Below, piece after piece: positions 8,469-17,561 of a stretch of DNA of 64,000 nt (positions are counted from its first letter, which is position 1; each line of letters begins with the position of its first letter). The translations under genes were made by a program, and so were the position numbers. Below the pieces are notes generated by a model, which saw only the letters and a program-made list of their open reading frames with translations, had not been told where the DNA came from and did no database searches. This DNA comes from Nitrosomonas cryotolerans ATCC 49181 (lineage in GTDB: Bacteria > Pseudomonadota > Gammaproteobacteria > Burkholderiales > Nitrosomonadaceae): contig NZ_FSRO01000001.1 in NCBI RefSeq assembly GCF_900143275.1, forward strand, positions 620,001-684,000, given 5' to 3'.

Positions 8469-8751
8469 ATCCTGTCGCACTAGTACGTATACTATCTTGG
8501 TCAATTTCAAACTTGCAGAGGTGATAAGTTTTTAGTTTTCGTTAACAGGCTATAATGCGGATCAAGTGTTTTTTGCATGAAAAATTATCTGAATCCATTT
8601 TTTGTTAATACCTCACACCTCACAAAATGCATATAAATCTGTTCCGCAAATAAAAGCTATTCTGCATGAACATTGGGTCTTAAGACGGTAATTTTGCCCT
8701 TTTTGCGGAATGAAAAATGATGTAACTGATTGATATTAATATGTTATAGAG

Positions 8752-8800
8752 TGGACTCATAATCCCTTGGTCGCTGGTTCGAGTCCAGCCAGACCCACCA
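8752..8800 (+). pseudogene. 3' fragment of a CAU-anticodon tRNA (att-like site)
   Basis: The 49 bases contain an anticodon loop CTCATAA (CAU at 8758-8760), a perfect T arm (gctgg-ttcgagt-ccagc) and the acceptor 3' strand cagaccc followed by ACCA. The matching 5' acceptor strand (gggtctg-like), D arm and a pairing anticodon stem are absent upstream. Tyrosine-recombinase elements integrate into tRNA 3' ends and leave such fragments at the far boundary. By polarity, the intact tRNA and the integrase should lie to the left of this window. Confidence 0.72.
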
Positions 8801-8807
8801 GTAAATC

Positions 8808-8841
8808 AAGCGCTTAGACAGTAATGTTTAAGCGCTTTTTT
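8808..8841 (+). terminator. Rho-independent terminator after the tRNA fragment
   Basis: A perfect 9-bp stem (aagcgctta / taagcgctt) with a 12-base loop is followed by six T. Its position 8 bases after the CCA end suggests it is the original terminator of the tRNA gene, which supports the idea that the DNA from here on is the ancestral chromosome. Confidence 0.85.
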
Positions 8842-8880
8842 CTACTGATTAGTTGTCCTGGTGGCGGTGGGCTGTTATTT

Positions 8881-9276
8881 TCATAGTTGCAGTTTCGCCG
8901 TATTGCATTGCATATCTATCATGTAGTTTGTTCTATCAAATCGATTCCATGCACCAGTAACGGCACCATCAACAAGTAGAATCGATATTAGACCAAAATC
9001 AATTAATAGTCCCAATAGCGTAGTGGCATCAAATGATTTTGATGCGGCTATACTGGTATCATTACAACCGTCTTTTCGCGCTGTAATTACATAATCATCC
9101 TTCTTCCTGAAGACTGCTACGCCATTTCCTGTACCGATAAACTCTTCATTGGCATATATTTTTGCGTCTTGCACATTCGACCTCACGGATACTTGTTGCG
9201 TAGTTCCATTAATCATTGCAGCACAACCGGACAATAAAGTGATTGCGGTTAATGCGACACAGGTAATTCTCTTCAT
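8881..9276 (-). CDS. Small outer-membrane-type lipoprotein, function unknown
   Basis: A 131-residue protein with a lipoprotein signal peptide: basic MKR, a hydrophobic core and the lipobox LLSGC (Cys 18), followed by AAMINGTTQQVSVRSN. The region VSVRSNVQDAKIYANEEFIG then GVAVFRKKDDYVITARKDGC resembles a PEGA-like beta-sandwich seen in surface lipoproteins. A short hydrophobic stretch, LLGLLIDFGLISILLVDGAVTG with conserved-looking WNRFD after it, follows. A Shine-Dalgarno-like aaggaaaaacg precedes the ATG. No operon partner; role unknown. Confidence 0.65.
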   Translation of the reverse strand: MKRITCVALTAITLLSGCAAMINGTTQQVSVRSNVQDAKIYANEEFIGTGNGVAVFRKKDDYVITARKDGCNDTSIAASKSFDATTLLGLLIDFGLISILLVDGAVTGAWNRFDRTNYMIDMQCNTAKLQL

Positions 9277-9882
9277 CGTTTTTCCTTCTTATTGGTAATA
9301 GATGTTTTCCGATCGATAGTTTGCAAGCATAAAAGATATCGTCTTGCAACCAACTCTGGAATAGTCGCAAGTTGTCCGGTCTCTTTTATAGATGCACTAA
9401 CCCAGAGTTGATTGGATAGTTGCTGGCTTTTTTAGGTATCTGCTAGTTTGAATTTGAGCTAGTGAGGCATGCTGATTTTCAGGGCGTAAAAAGCTTCATA
9501 AAATCAAGAGATGGAATGGAGGAAAAAAGCCTGTCGAATAGCGATAACAAGTTTCTATTCCCTCAAACAACACGTGGAGAAGATTTTATTTGGCCTTTCT
9601 CAGGCGCAAAATTATTGAGACTATTTAAAGTGGATAAGATGACTGTCGTCAGATACTAAACAGCTTACGACCACAGGTGTAATGGTGAGACAATAATGAA
9701 TCCGGCCTTGAACATATTTTTGCAAGTATCATTGCTTAAAGGCCGCTTTTTTATTGCAGTGATCTTGGTGCTGCCTATGCGATTGAATGTTTTATGGAAG
9801 AGTAGAAAGTATCCAATAAAAAAACAGTGAATCCTGATTTTAGATTGACGAAAATAATAATAAAAAGTGAAAAAAAGAACGT
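9277..9882. other. Intergenic region upstream of hsdM
   Basis: About 600 bases without a convincing gene. A 65-codon open frame at 9462-9659 has no homologue I recognise and no ribosome site. A terminator-like hairpin (cggcctt, 9703-9709, pairing with aaggccg, 9739-9745, then six T) has a 29-base loop and reads on the plus strand. The last 130 bases are AT-rich and presumably hold the hsd promoter. Confidence 0.4.
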
Positions 9883-11355
9883 ATGACGGATAGTAAGTTA
9901 ACAATCTCAGCGCTTGAACAATATTTATCTAAAGCAGCATGGATACTGAAAGGTCCTGTCGACGCATCCGACTTTAAGGTCTACATTTTTCCGCTATTGT
10001 TCTTCAAGCGTATATCTGATGTTTACGACGAAGAATATGCAAGCGCACTAAAAGAAAGTGATGGCGACACTGAATATGCGACCTTTGCCGAGAACCACCA
10101 TTTTCAAATACCTGAGAGAGCGCATTGGAATGACGTGCGCGAAACCACGGTAAATATAGGCCAAGCATTACAAAATGCGATGCGAGCTATAGAGCAAGCG
10201 AACCCAGATACCTTATACGGCATCTTTGGTGATGCTAGCTGGACCAATAAAGAGCGGCTCTCTGATGAGATGCTCACCAATCTTATCGAGCATTTCTCAC
10301 AGCACAAGCTTAATTTAAGCAACGTGCCCGACGACAAACTTGGTAATGCCTACGAATATTTAATAAAAGAATTTGCCGACGACAGCGGCCATACCGCAGC
10401 GGAGTTTTACACCAACCGCACCGTGGTTAAGCTCATGACCATGATTATGGACCCACAACCGGGTGAATCTGTATACGACCCCACTTGCGGTTCAGGAGGA
10501 TTGCTACTGAATTGTGCCTTGCACTTAAAAGAGGAAGGTAAGGAATACCGCACACTCAAACTTTATGGCCAAGAAATAAATCTACTCACCTCCGCTATTG
10601 CCCGCATGAATATGTTTATGCACGGCATCGAAGAGTTCGACATCGTGCGTGGCAATACCTTGGCCAACCCCGGTTTACTCGAAAATGACGAACTGAAAAA
10701 ATTCAACATCATCCTCGCTAATCCGCCGTACTCAATTAAATCATGGGATAGAAAAGCCTTTGAAAGCGATCCGTATGGCCGCAATCTCTGGGGCGTACCA
10801 CCGCAAGGATGTGCTGATTATGCCTTTCAGCAGCATATTCACAAAAGCCTAGATCCTGATAATGGTCGTTACGCAATTCTGTGGCCTCACGGGATTTTAT
10901 TCCGTGACATGGAAGCGGCCATGAGAAGAAAAATGGTTGAAACAGATGAAATAGAGGCTGTAATAGGATTGGGGCCGAACCTGTTTTACAACTCACCTAT
11001 GGAAGCTATGATTCTGGTTGGCAACACCAACAAACACGCCAAGCGAAAGGGCAAGGTTTTGTTTGTGAATGGCAAAGATGATGTGATTGAAAACAAAGGG
11101 CAGGCTTATTTGACACCAGCTCATATAGAAAAACTATATCGAGCCTACAAAGATTTCGTCGATATACCGCACTTTGCCAAAGTCGCTGCACTTGAAGAGA
11201 TCATGGCCTTTGACGGCAATATGAACATCAATTTTTATGTTAAACCAGATAACTCGAACAGTGGGGCTAGTTTCTCTGAGACCCTAAAAAATTGGGAGGA
11301 GGCAGGCGATAAGCTGAAACTTTCAATGCAAAACTTATTGGGAGAGTTGAGCTGA
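9883..11355 (+). CDS. hsdM: Type I restriction-modification DNA methyltransferase subunit HsdM
   Basis: A 490-residue N6-adenine methyltransferase. The helical HsdM N-terminal domain (ALEQYLSKAAWILKGPVDAS) precedes the SAM-binding motif I DPTCGSGGLLLN (about 199-210) and the catalytic motif IV ANPPYS (about 279-284). HsdM methylates the sequence chosen by HsdS and forms the M2S core of the R2M2S complex. It is the first gene of an hsdM-hsdS-hsdR operon with gaps of only one and two bases. No frame damage is visible. The ribosome site is weak and A-rich. Confidence 0.96.
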   Translation: MTDSKLTISALEQYLSKAAWILKGPVDASDFKVYIFPLLFFKRISDVYDEEYASALKESDGDTEYATFAENHHFQIPERAHWNDVRETTVNIGQALQNAMRAIEQANPDTLYGIFGDASWTNKERLSDEMLTNLIEHFSQHKLNLSNVPDDKLGNAYEYLIKEFADDSGHTAAEFYTNRTVVKLMTMIMDPQPGESVYDPTCGSGGLLLNCALHLKEEGKEYRTLKLYGQEINLLTSAIARMNMFMHGIEEFDIVRGNTLANPGLLENDELKKFNIILANPPYSIKSWDRKAFESDPYGRNLWGVPPQGCADYAFQQHIHKSLDPDNGRYAILWPHGILFRDMEAAMRRKMVETDEIEAVIGLGPNLFYNSPMEAMILVGNTNKHAKRKGKVLFVNGKDDVIENKGQAYLTPAHIEKLYRAYKDFVDIPHFAKVAALEEIMAFDGNMNINFYVKPDNSNSGASFSETLKNWEEAGDKLKLSMQNLLGELS

Positions 11356-11356
11356 C

Positions 11357-12499
11357 ATGAATGCCTTAATTGAAAAGATCATAGATGGGCTGAAGCTGGA
11401 TCGCAGCGAGTGGAAGCTGGTTAAATTCGGTGATGTTGCAATACAGCAAAAAGACTCAGTAGACCGCGAAAATTCAGAACTAACTCGCTATGTAAAAGGC
11501 GAGCACATGTATTCAGAAGATCTTCATCTTCGGGAATGGGGTGAGCTTGCTGATGAATACTTGGGGCCTGCCTTCATAAGGAAATTCGAGGAAGACGATA
11601 TTTTGTATGGATCGCGCCGTACCTATCTGCGGAAAGTAGTCATTGCACCATTTGATGGCATTACATCCAACACCACTTTTGTGATCAAAGCCAATGAAAA
11701 GAAAATTGATAAACGTCTGTTGCCGTTTGTGATGATGTCTGAAGGCTTTGCTCAGCATTCGATTCGTAACTCTAAGGGCTCTGTAAACCCATATGTAAAC
11801 TGGAAAGATTTATCTGGATATGAGTTTCTTCTTCCGCCGAAAGATCAACAAGCTCAATTGGCTAAATTGTTTTGGTCAGTAGACAATGTTTTACAAAAAA
11901 ATATTAATGCTTTTCGGAAAGCGATAATAACAAAACAAGTCTGTTTCGACAGTGGAGTTGCAAGTTCTAGTGGTAAGGAGTATGTCTTGTCCAAAATATT
12001 GATGCCCAAAAAGAGTAAAAGTTTGGCTCCTCATTCTAGGTCAAAGTACATTGGTTTAGAACATATAGAGTCGGGTTCCTTTAGTTGTACAGAATATGGC
12101 GAATCAAAAGACGCATTAGCTCAGTGTAACTTGGTTGATAGTGGGGATCTTTGTTATAGCAAGTTACGGCCCTATTTAGATAAAGCATTTATTGCTGATT
12201 TTGATGCAGTATCCACAACAGAGTTACTCGTTTATGGAACTACGTTAGCTTCAAAAAAGTACATTCTTTATCACTTACATAGTAAACCATTTATTAATTT
12301 TGTGACTGGGCAAGGATTTGGTACAAAAATGCCAAGGGTTAGCCATAAAATTATTGGTGAGTATGTAGTGAAGGTGTTAGATGATGAAAAATCATTGCTT
12401 GATGAGATGACTGAATACGAAAATATAGAAAAAGCATTCTCAGAGAAGATTAAATCTACAAAAATATTGATTACTAGCTTAATAAACCAGGTATTTTAA
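11357..12499 (+). CDS. hsdS: Type I restriction-modification specificity subunit HsdS
   Basis: A 380-residue specificity subunit with two target-recognition halves. The first (about 1-190) ends in the conserved helix WSVDNVLQKNINAFRKAI; the second (about 205-380) ends in a helical EYENIEKAFSEKIKSTKI. Each half contains the usual landmarks, such as VNPYVNWKDLSGYEFLLPPKDQQAQ in the first and KMPRVSHKIIGEYVVKV in the second, so it should read a bipartite site. The second half is visibly richer in A and T than hsdM or hsdR, which suggests a separately acquired recognition domain. It starts one base after hsdM and ends two bases before hsdR. Confidence 0.92.
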   Translation: MNALIEKIIDGLKLDRSEWKLVKFGDVAIQQKDSVDRENSELTRYVKGEHMYSEDLHLREWGELADEYLGPAFIRKFEEDDILYGSRRTYLRKVVIAPFDGITSNTTFVIKANEKKIDKRLLPFVMMSEGFAQHSIRNSKGSVNPYVNWKDLSGYEFLLPPKDQQAQLAKLFWSVDNVLQKNINAFRKAIITKQVCFDSGVASSSGKEYVLSKILMPKKSKSLAPHSRSKYIGLEHIESGSFSCTEYGESKDALAQCNLVDSGDLCYSKLRPYLDKAFIADFDAVSTTELLVYGTTLASKKYILYHLHSKPFINFVTGQGFGTKMPRVSHKIIGEYVVKVLDDEKSLLDEMTEYENIEKAFSEKIKSTKILITSLINQVF

Positions 12500-12501
12500 A
12501 T

Positions 12502-15471
12502 ATGCCATTCACCGAATTAAATAGTGTAGAGCACTACATCATTCATCAGGTGAGTGGTGTGAACCTCAACCAAAATCTAATTTCTGAGCCGCCTAAAAAA
12601 CCCTATGGCGCAGGGTGGCAATACCAATCATCAGAGCAGCTTGGCCGTGGTGTGAATGAGGTAATGGTGGAAGCGGAAGTTAAAGCCGCTTTGCTACGCC
12701 TCAATCCTGAGATCAGCCAAAAACCTGAATTGGCTGATGAAGTGATCTACAAGCTCCGCTCGATTTTAATTTCGGTGAATCAAATTGGATTGGTGAAAGC
12801 CAATGAAGAGTTCTTTAAATGGCTTACCGGCGAAAAAACCATGCCTTTTGGTGAGAACAATCGTCATGTGCCGGTGCGCTTAATCGACTTTTATAATTTA
12901 ACCAACAACCATTACATCATCACCAACCAGTTCCGCATTCATCATCGTGAAACCAAAATACCTGATGTCGTATTGATGATAAACGGCATACCTGTGGTGG
13001 TGGGTGAAGCCAAAACGCCGATACGCCCATCGGTAAGCTGGTTAGATGGTGCACATGAAGTCCACAACATTTACGAGAATGTTGTACCGCAATTGTTTGT
13101 GCCGAATATTTTATCCTTTGCTACCGAAGGTAAAGAGTTATTCTATGGGGCTATTCGATGCCCATTAGAGTTTTGGGCGCCTTGGCGTATTGAGGATGAT
13201 GAGAATGTCATAGCAAAAAGCCTCGGCTTAGGTGAAGTGGGTAAAGAGTTAACCGATTTGCTCAAACCTGCTCGCTTGCTCGACATTATGCGCAACTTTT
13301 CTTTGTTTACCACTAATAATAAAAAACAACGCATGAAGGTAATTCCCCGTTTTCAACAATACGAAGGGGCCAATAAAATTGTTGAACGAGTCATTGAAGG
13401 CAGGATTAAAAAAGGTTTGATTTGGCACTTTCAAGGTTCGGGTAAATCACTATTGATGGTATTTGCCGCTCAAAAGCTACGCCGTGAGCCGAAACTGAAA
13501 AGTCCTACGATAATTGTATTGGTAGACCGCACCGATTTGGATACTCAAATCAGCGGCACTTTTAATGCCGCCGATGTGCCCAATGTGGAAAGCACCGATA
13601 GCATCAAAGAATTGCAAACTTTATTAGAGCGGGATACCCGCAAGATCATTATCTCGATGATCCATAAGTTTCGCGATGCCAAGCCCGATATGAATGCCCG
13701 CGACAATATTATTGTGCTGGTCGACGAGGCCCACCGCACCCAGGAAGGTGACTTAGGCCGCCAAATGCGTGCGGCATTGCCCAATGCCTTCTTGTTTGGT
13801 TTAACCGGCACACCCGTTAACAAAGCCGATAAAAATACTTTTTGGGCTTTTGGCGCAGAAGAAGACTCAGGCGGCTATATGAGCCGCTACACTTTCCACG
13901 ATTCCATTCGTGATGAAGCGACATTGCCACTGCACTTCGAGCCGCGTTTGGTGGATGTTCATGTCGACAAAGAGTCGCTTGATAAAGCCTTTGCCGAATT
14001 TAAAGAAAGCACTGCATTAAGTGATGAAGAAGCGGATGCGCTCAATCAACGATCCGCCAAAATGGCCGCGTTTTTAAAAGCGCCCGAGCGGGTAGAGAAA
14101 ATCGTCCAGGACATTGCCACACATTTTAAAGAGAAAATTGCTCCGCAAGGCTTTAAAGCAATGATCGTGACCCCTGATCGCCAGGCCTGTGCGCAATATA
14201 AGGAAGAGCTGGATAAACACTTCCCCGAGGAAGCGAGTAAGGTGGTGATATCCACCACCGCTAATGACGGTTTTAATTTTAAGAAGAAGTGGGGGATTGA
14301 TAAAGGCCAACAAGAGAAAATCATTGATGAATTTAACGATACGCAATCAGAGCTTAAATTTCTGATCGTAACCGCCAAGCTGCTCACCGGTTTTGATGCG
14401 CCGATATTGCAAACCATGTATCTGGATAAATCTATAAAAGATCACACGTTGCTACAAGCGATTTGCCGCACCAATCGTTTGTACCCACACAAGACCTTTG
14501 GTCGCATAGTGGATTACTTTGGCGTATTTGACGATGCCGCTAAAGCACTGGAGTTTGATGAAGAGAGCGTGAAAGAAGTCATAACCAATCTAAGTGAACT
14601 ACGCAAAATATTTCCACAAGCCATGCAAGATGCATTGGCACACTTTTCTGGCGTAGATAGAGCGCTAGAAGGTTTCGAAGGCCTGGAAGCAGCACAAAAT
14701 GCAATAAATACTAACGAAAAGAAAGATGCCTTTGCCCGTGATTTTAAATACCTTGCCAAGTTATGGGAATCGCTTTCTCCAGATAATATGCTGAATTTAT
14801 ATAACCCGGATTACAAGTGGTTGGCGCAGGTGTATGAATCAGTAAAACCTGCGTCGGACAATATCGGCAAGCTATTGTGGTTAACCCTTGGCGCGCAAAC
14901 TACGCAACTGATTCACGATAATATTCATGTAGGTGCTGTACATACCTTGGAAGAGTTTGTGCTGGATGCGGATGTGATTGAAGGTATCTTCAATAACCCA
15001 GACCCAAAAAAAGTTAAACAGCTGGAAAAGGTAATGATAGCTCGCTTTAAAAAACATGGGGATTTGTCTGTGTTTAAATCCCTAAGTGAGCGTTTGGAGG
15101 CGTTGAGAGATAAAGCCGAACAGGGATTAATAAGTTCTATCGAATTCGTCAAAGAACTATGCAAAATTGCCAAAGAAACGGTTCAGGCTGAAAAAGATTT
15201 AGAGCCGGAATTTCAAGAAAAAACACCGCAAGCGGCACTCACCGAATTGTTCTTAGAATTAAAAACTGACGAAACACCAGCAGTGGTAGAGCGTATAGTC
15301 ACCGACATAGATGCTATTGTTCGTGTGGTTCGCTTCCTTGGCTGGCAAAATACCACCAGTGGCGAGCGTGAAGTACAAAAATCGCTGCGTAAGGCGTTGT
15401 TGAAGTATAAGTTGCATACGGATCAGATACTGTTTGATCGGGCCTATGCGTATATTAAGGAATATTATTGA
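12502..15471 (+). CDS. hsdR: Type I restriction endonuclease subunit HsdR
   Basis: A 989-residue motor-nuclease subunit. The N-terminal PD-(D/E)xK nuclease is seen in IPDVVLMINGIPVVVGEAK (about 153-171). The superfamily 2 translocase follows, with Walker A in FQGSGKSLLM (about 310), the DEAH box VDEAHRTQEG (about 405), FGLTGTPVNKAD, and the later motifs LTGFDAPILQTMYLDK and LLQAICRTNRLYP. The C-terminal helical region binds the methyltransferase core. All three subunits look intact, so an active restriction system is likely. The reading frame ends in tight TGA at 15469-15471. Confidence 0.95.
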   Translation: MPFTELNSVEHYIIHQVSGVNLNQNLISEPPKKPYGAGWQYQSSEQLGRGVNEVMVEAEVKAALLRLNPEISQKPELADEVIYKLRSILISVNQIGLVKANEEFFKWLTGEKTMPFGENNRHVPVRLIDFYNLTNNHYIITNQFRIHHRETKIPDVVLMINGIPVVVGEAKTPIRPSVSWLDGAHEVHNIYENVVPQLFVPNILSFATEGKELFYGAIRCPLEFWAPWRIEDDENVIAKSLGLGEVGKELTDLLKPARLLDIMRNFSLFTTNNKKQRMKVIPRFQQYEGANKIVERVIEGRIKKGLIWHFQGSGKSLLMVFAAQKLRREPKLKSPTIIVLVDRTDLDTQISGTFNAADVPNVESTDSIKELQTLLERDTRKIIISMIHKFRDAKPDMNARDNIIVLVDEAHRTQEGDLGRQMRAALPNAFLFGLTGTPVNKADKNTFWAFGAEEDSGGYMSRYTFHDSIRDEATLPLHFEPRLVDVHVDKESLDKAFAEFKESTALSDEEADALNQRSAKMAAFLKAPERVEKIVQDIATHFKEKIAPQGFKAMIVTPDRQACAQYKEELDKHFPEEASKVVISTTANDGFNFKKKWGIDKGQQEKIIDEFNDTQSELKFLIVTAKLLTGFDAPILQTMYLDKSIKDHTLLQAICRTNRLYPHKTFGRIVDYFGVFDDAAKALEFDEESVKEVITNLSELRKIFPQAMQDALAHFSGVDRALEGFEGLEAAQNAINTNEKKDAFARDFKYLAKLWESLSPDNMLNLYNPDYKWLAQVYESVKPASDNIGKLLWLTLGAQTTQLIHDNIHVGAVHTLEEFVLDADVIEGIFNNPDPKKVKQLEKVMIARFKKHGDLSVFKSLSERLEALRDKAEQGLISSIEFVKELCKIAKETVQAEKDLEPEFQEKTPQAALTELFLELKTDETPAVVERIVTDIDAIVRVVRFLGWQNTTSGEREVQKSLRKALLKYKLHTDQILFDRAYAYIKEYY

Positions 15472-15551
15472 GGAAAATATATTGCTTTAATATTATGGAG
15501 TTTTTGTTTAGCTAAAGGCTTTACTTACAATCCAAAGCAGATGTCGATATT

Positions 15552-15583
15552 GAAAAAATTGAGGGACATAATCGTCCCTCAAT
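15552..15583 (-). terminator. Rho-independent terminator of the RHH-EVE gene
   Basis: A perfect 10-bp stem (attgagggac, 15558-15567, with gtccctcaat, 15574-15583) has a 6-base loop. On the minus strand it is followed by a run of six T (A-run at 15552-15557). It lies 22 bases past the stop of the minus-strand gene that begins at 16256. Confidence 0.85.
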
Positions 15584-15605
15584 AGAGCAACTTTGAAGCC
15601 ATCAA

Positions 15606-16256
15606 TTATTTAATTGATTCATTTATTTTTGTGATAATCGCTTTGCCTTGTTCTTTAGTTAAAGGAACCATCGTTTTGCGAAAGATTAAATTGGATTTTG
15701 TAATATCTTTGCAGACTTTAGCTGTTATTACCTTAAAATCTGAAACGAAATTATGTAACTTCCGCGCATACCACTGCTCTTTGTTGCCGTTGTGATCCCT
15801 AATAATTAGTTCTTTATCGGCATACCCATATCCACAAATACCATGGCCGCTGTGATATAGGAAAACAACGTCATTTTCTTTTAGGTTTTTGATATTTTTT
15901 TTCCAGTTCCCATAAAATGCAGAGGCTTCGCCATTTTCTAACATCGTAAAGTGGTCAGATTCAGAGTTGTTGTAATTTGTATTTAAAAGGAAATATCTGG
16001 GAGATTCTTCATTATCCCTAGCTTCAATAATATCTTCTTCTTTATTGTTGTTATCTTTCTCTTCTAATTGCCTCACTAATTCACTTATGCCGCCATTGAT
16101 AAAGACAGTAATTAGTTCAGAACGCGTTCTGTCGAGTTCAGACGCAAGCTCGTCAATTTGATTTACAGTTGAAGGGGGCATGCGTATTGATAGTAATTGG
16201 CTTTCTGGCATTGATTGATTGTTTAATAGGTTTTTGATTTGAGTTTCATATGACAT
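15606..16256 (-). CDS. Ribbon-helix-helix / EVE-like (PUA-fold) fusion protein
   Basis: A 216-residue protein with two visible parts. Residues 20-65 (LLSIRMPPSTVNQIDELASE, then LDRTRSELITVFINGGISEL) are a clear CopG/MetJ-type ribbon-helix-helix. After an acidic, asparagine-rich linker (about 66-85), residues 88-216 resemble an EVE domain: an opening YFLLNTNYNNSES, a W in FYGNWKKNIKNL, and ENDVVFLYHSGHGICGYGYA, the usual EVE core pattern. EVE domains are PUA-fold modules that read modified bases in DNA. A DNA-binding RHH fused to one, next to a type I R-M operon, suggests a modification-sensing regulator or restriction factor. It is convergent with hsdR and has its own promoter and terminator. 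The EVE call is by pattern only. Confidence 0.6.
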   Translation of the reverse strand: MSYETQIKNLLNNQSMPESQLLSIRMPPSTVNQIDELASELDRTRSELITVFINGGISELVRQLEEKDNNNKEEDIIEARDNEESPRYFLLNTNYNNSESDHFTMLENGEASAFYGNWKKNIKNLKENDVVFLYHSGHGICGYGYADKELIIRDHNGNKEQWYARKLHNFVSDFKVITAKVCKDITKSNLIFRKTMVPLTKEQGKAIITKINESIK

Positions 16257-16288
16257 ATTCTTCTCCGTATGTTGTTTTGTGTATACAA

Positions 16289-16317
16289 AATATAATCTAT
16301 ATTATTGTATGCGTCAA
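16289..16317 (-). promoter_or_regulatory. Sigma70-type promoter of the RHH-EVE gene, with possible operator
   Basis: On the minus strand TTGACG (16312-16317) and TATATT (16289-16294) are separated by exactly 17 bases, near consensus, about 33 bases before the start codon. Two direct copies of attgtatg (16304-16311 and 16317-16324) surround the -35 box, and tttgt...acaaa arms lie just downstream of the -10. These are plausible sites for self-repression by the RHH domain. Confidence 0.7.
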
Positions 16318-16324
16318 TTGTATG

Positions 16325-16898
16325 ACAAAACACACATCATAATTATAATATTTTGCAGAGCCGATACTCAAATCCAATGTGCCAAATTAAGACGTAAATA
16401 ACAGTGATTAGAGCATGTTAGAACTATTTTTAGCTCTGATGAATATTTTAACTATCGGATTGTTAAGTTTAAATGTATTTAATCACGTGCTTCGTAATCG
16501 GAAGGATATCAAACTAAATTTCAAACTGATAGAAAATGAGGGGTGAGGGATATTTTTTTTGCAATACATCTTAATCTTTCTATTTTTCGATCCATGCCAA
16601 AGCCTGCCAGTGCAGCTTGATCCAGCACAAATCAACACAAAAAATCTCCGAAAAATCGGAGAGAGAAACACTCCTTGATGGACAATCGGTCTGGGTGAAA
16701 AAGATTTGAGCTCAAATCTAAACTGGTGAGCATTTAAAGAATAGGCAATTGCTAGATCAGGCTTAAGCCAGCACACTCAAGAGCAAGCTTGACTAAATGT
16801 GTGGCCTAACATATATTTTAGAGCATGGCAAAAGAGGGTGTTTGTATCTTTTATACCTCAATTAACAGCCAATTAGATATATTTGATAGGAGTTCGCT
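16325..16898. other. Intergenic region between the RHH-EVE gene and the TetR gene
   Basis: About 570 bases with no supported gene. It contains a short hairpin without a T-run (tctccgaaaaatcggaga, 16645-16662). An open frame on the minus strand at 16483-16776 has a composition unlike a protein and no ribosome site. The TetR promoter should lie in the last 100 bases. Confidence 0.4.
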
Positions 16899-17480
16899 TT
16901 GGCGAGAACGCGTGAGTTTGACGTTAATGATATTCTGGACAGAGCGATGTATTTGTTCTGGGAAAAGGGCTATGTCGAGACTTCAGTGCGCGATCTGGTT
17001 AAGTGTACAGGTGTTGCCCATGCGGGTCTGTATTCTGCGTTCGGGGATAAAGAGGGGCTCTTTAAGGCTGCCGTTAGAAAATATTGTCTCAAAATAGCCA
17101 ATGAGACGTTCGGTGCTCTTGATCGCAGTCATGCCGGGCGTGCTGAAGTTGAGCATGTTTTTGAGCTCATCCGGCAAATGAATAAAGATGGGCGCTTACG
17201 TAACGGTTGTATGTTGCTCAATACGGCTGTTGAGTTTCCTGGAACAGATGAAGAGCTTAAAGATCTGGTATTGGGCAACTTTAACAGACTGGAGGAGGGG
17301 TTGAGTAGGGCATTAACGCATGCTGTGGCAGCCGGAGAAGTCCGAGCCGATCTCCCTGTCAAAAGGATCGCCATTTCGATGGCAACAACTATCCACGGCC
17401 TCGCCGCGCTGTCTCGAGCCGGAATATCATTCTCTATAATAGAAGAAGCCGTACAGGCTGCGCTTGAACAATTGGATTAA
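16899..17480 (+). CDS. TetR/AcrR-family transcriptional regulator
   Basis: A 193-residue repressor with a TTG start preceded by taggag at 16887-16892. Residues 1-50 form the TetR DNA-binding domain: FDVNDILDRAMYLFWEKGYV, then the helix-turn-helix TSVRDLVKCTGVAHAGLYSA and FGDKEGLFKAAVRKY. The C-terminal part fits a TetR_C-type ligand-binding domain, with GCMLLNTAVEFPG being a motif of the NemR/YxaF-like subgroup. It precedes the exporter operon on the same strand across a gap of about 380 bases that contains a miniature element, so it may control that operon and itself. Confidence 0.88.
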   Translation: MARTREFDVNDILDRAMYLFWEKGYVETSVRDLVKCTGVAHAGLYSAFGDKEGLFKAAVRKYCLKIANETFGALDRSHAGRAEVEHVFELIRQMNKDGRLRNGCMLLNTAVEFPGTDEELKDLVLGNFNRLEEGLSRALTHAVAAGEVRADLPVKRIAISMATTIHGLAALSRAGISFSIIEEAVQAALEQLD

Positions 17481-17561
17481 AAAATTTATCTATTCAAGAT
17501 TGAACGATCTTTAATTTGTGATATAGTCCGTGCAGATATTGATAAAAATAGGTCCGGAATT

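Noticed and set aside
9462-9659. 65-codon frame before hsdM
   Set aside because: No ribosome site, no recognisable domain, and located in otherwise noncoding DNA.
16483-16776. 97-codon minus-strand frame
   Set aside because: Rich in Ser/Phe/Arg without domain features and no ribosome site; likely random.
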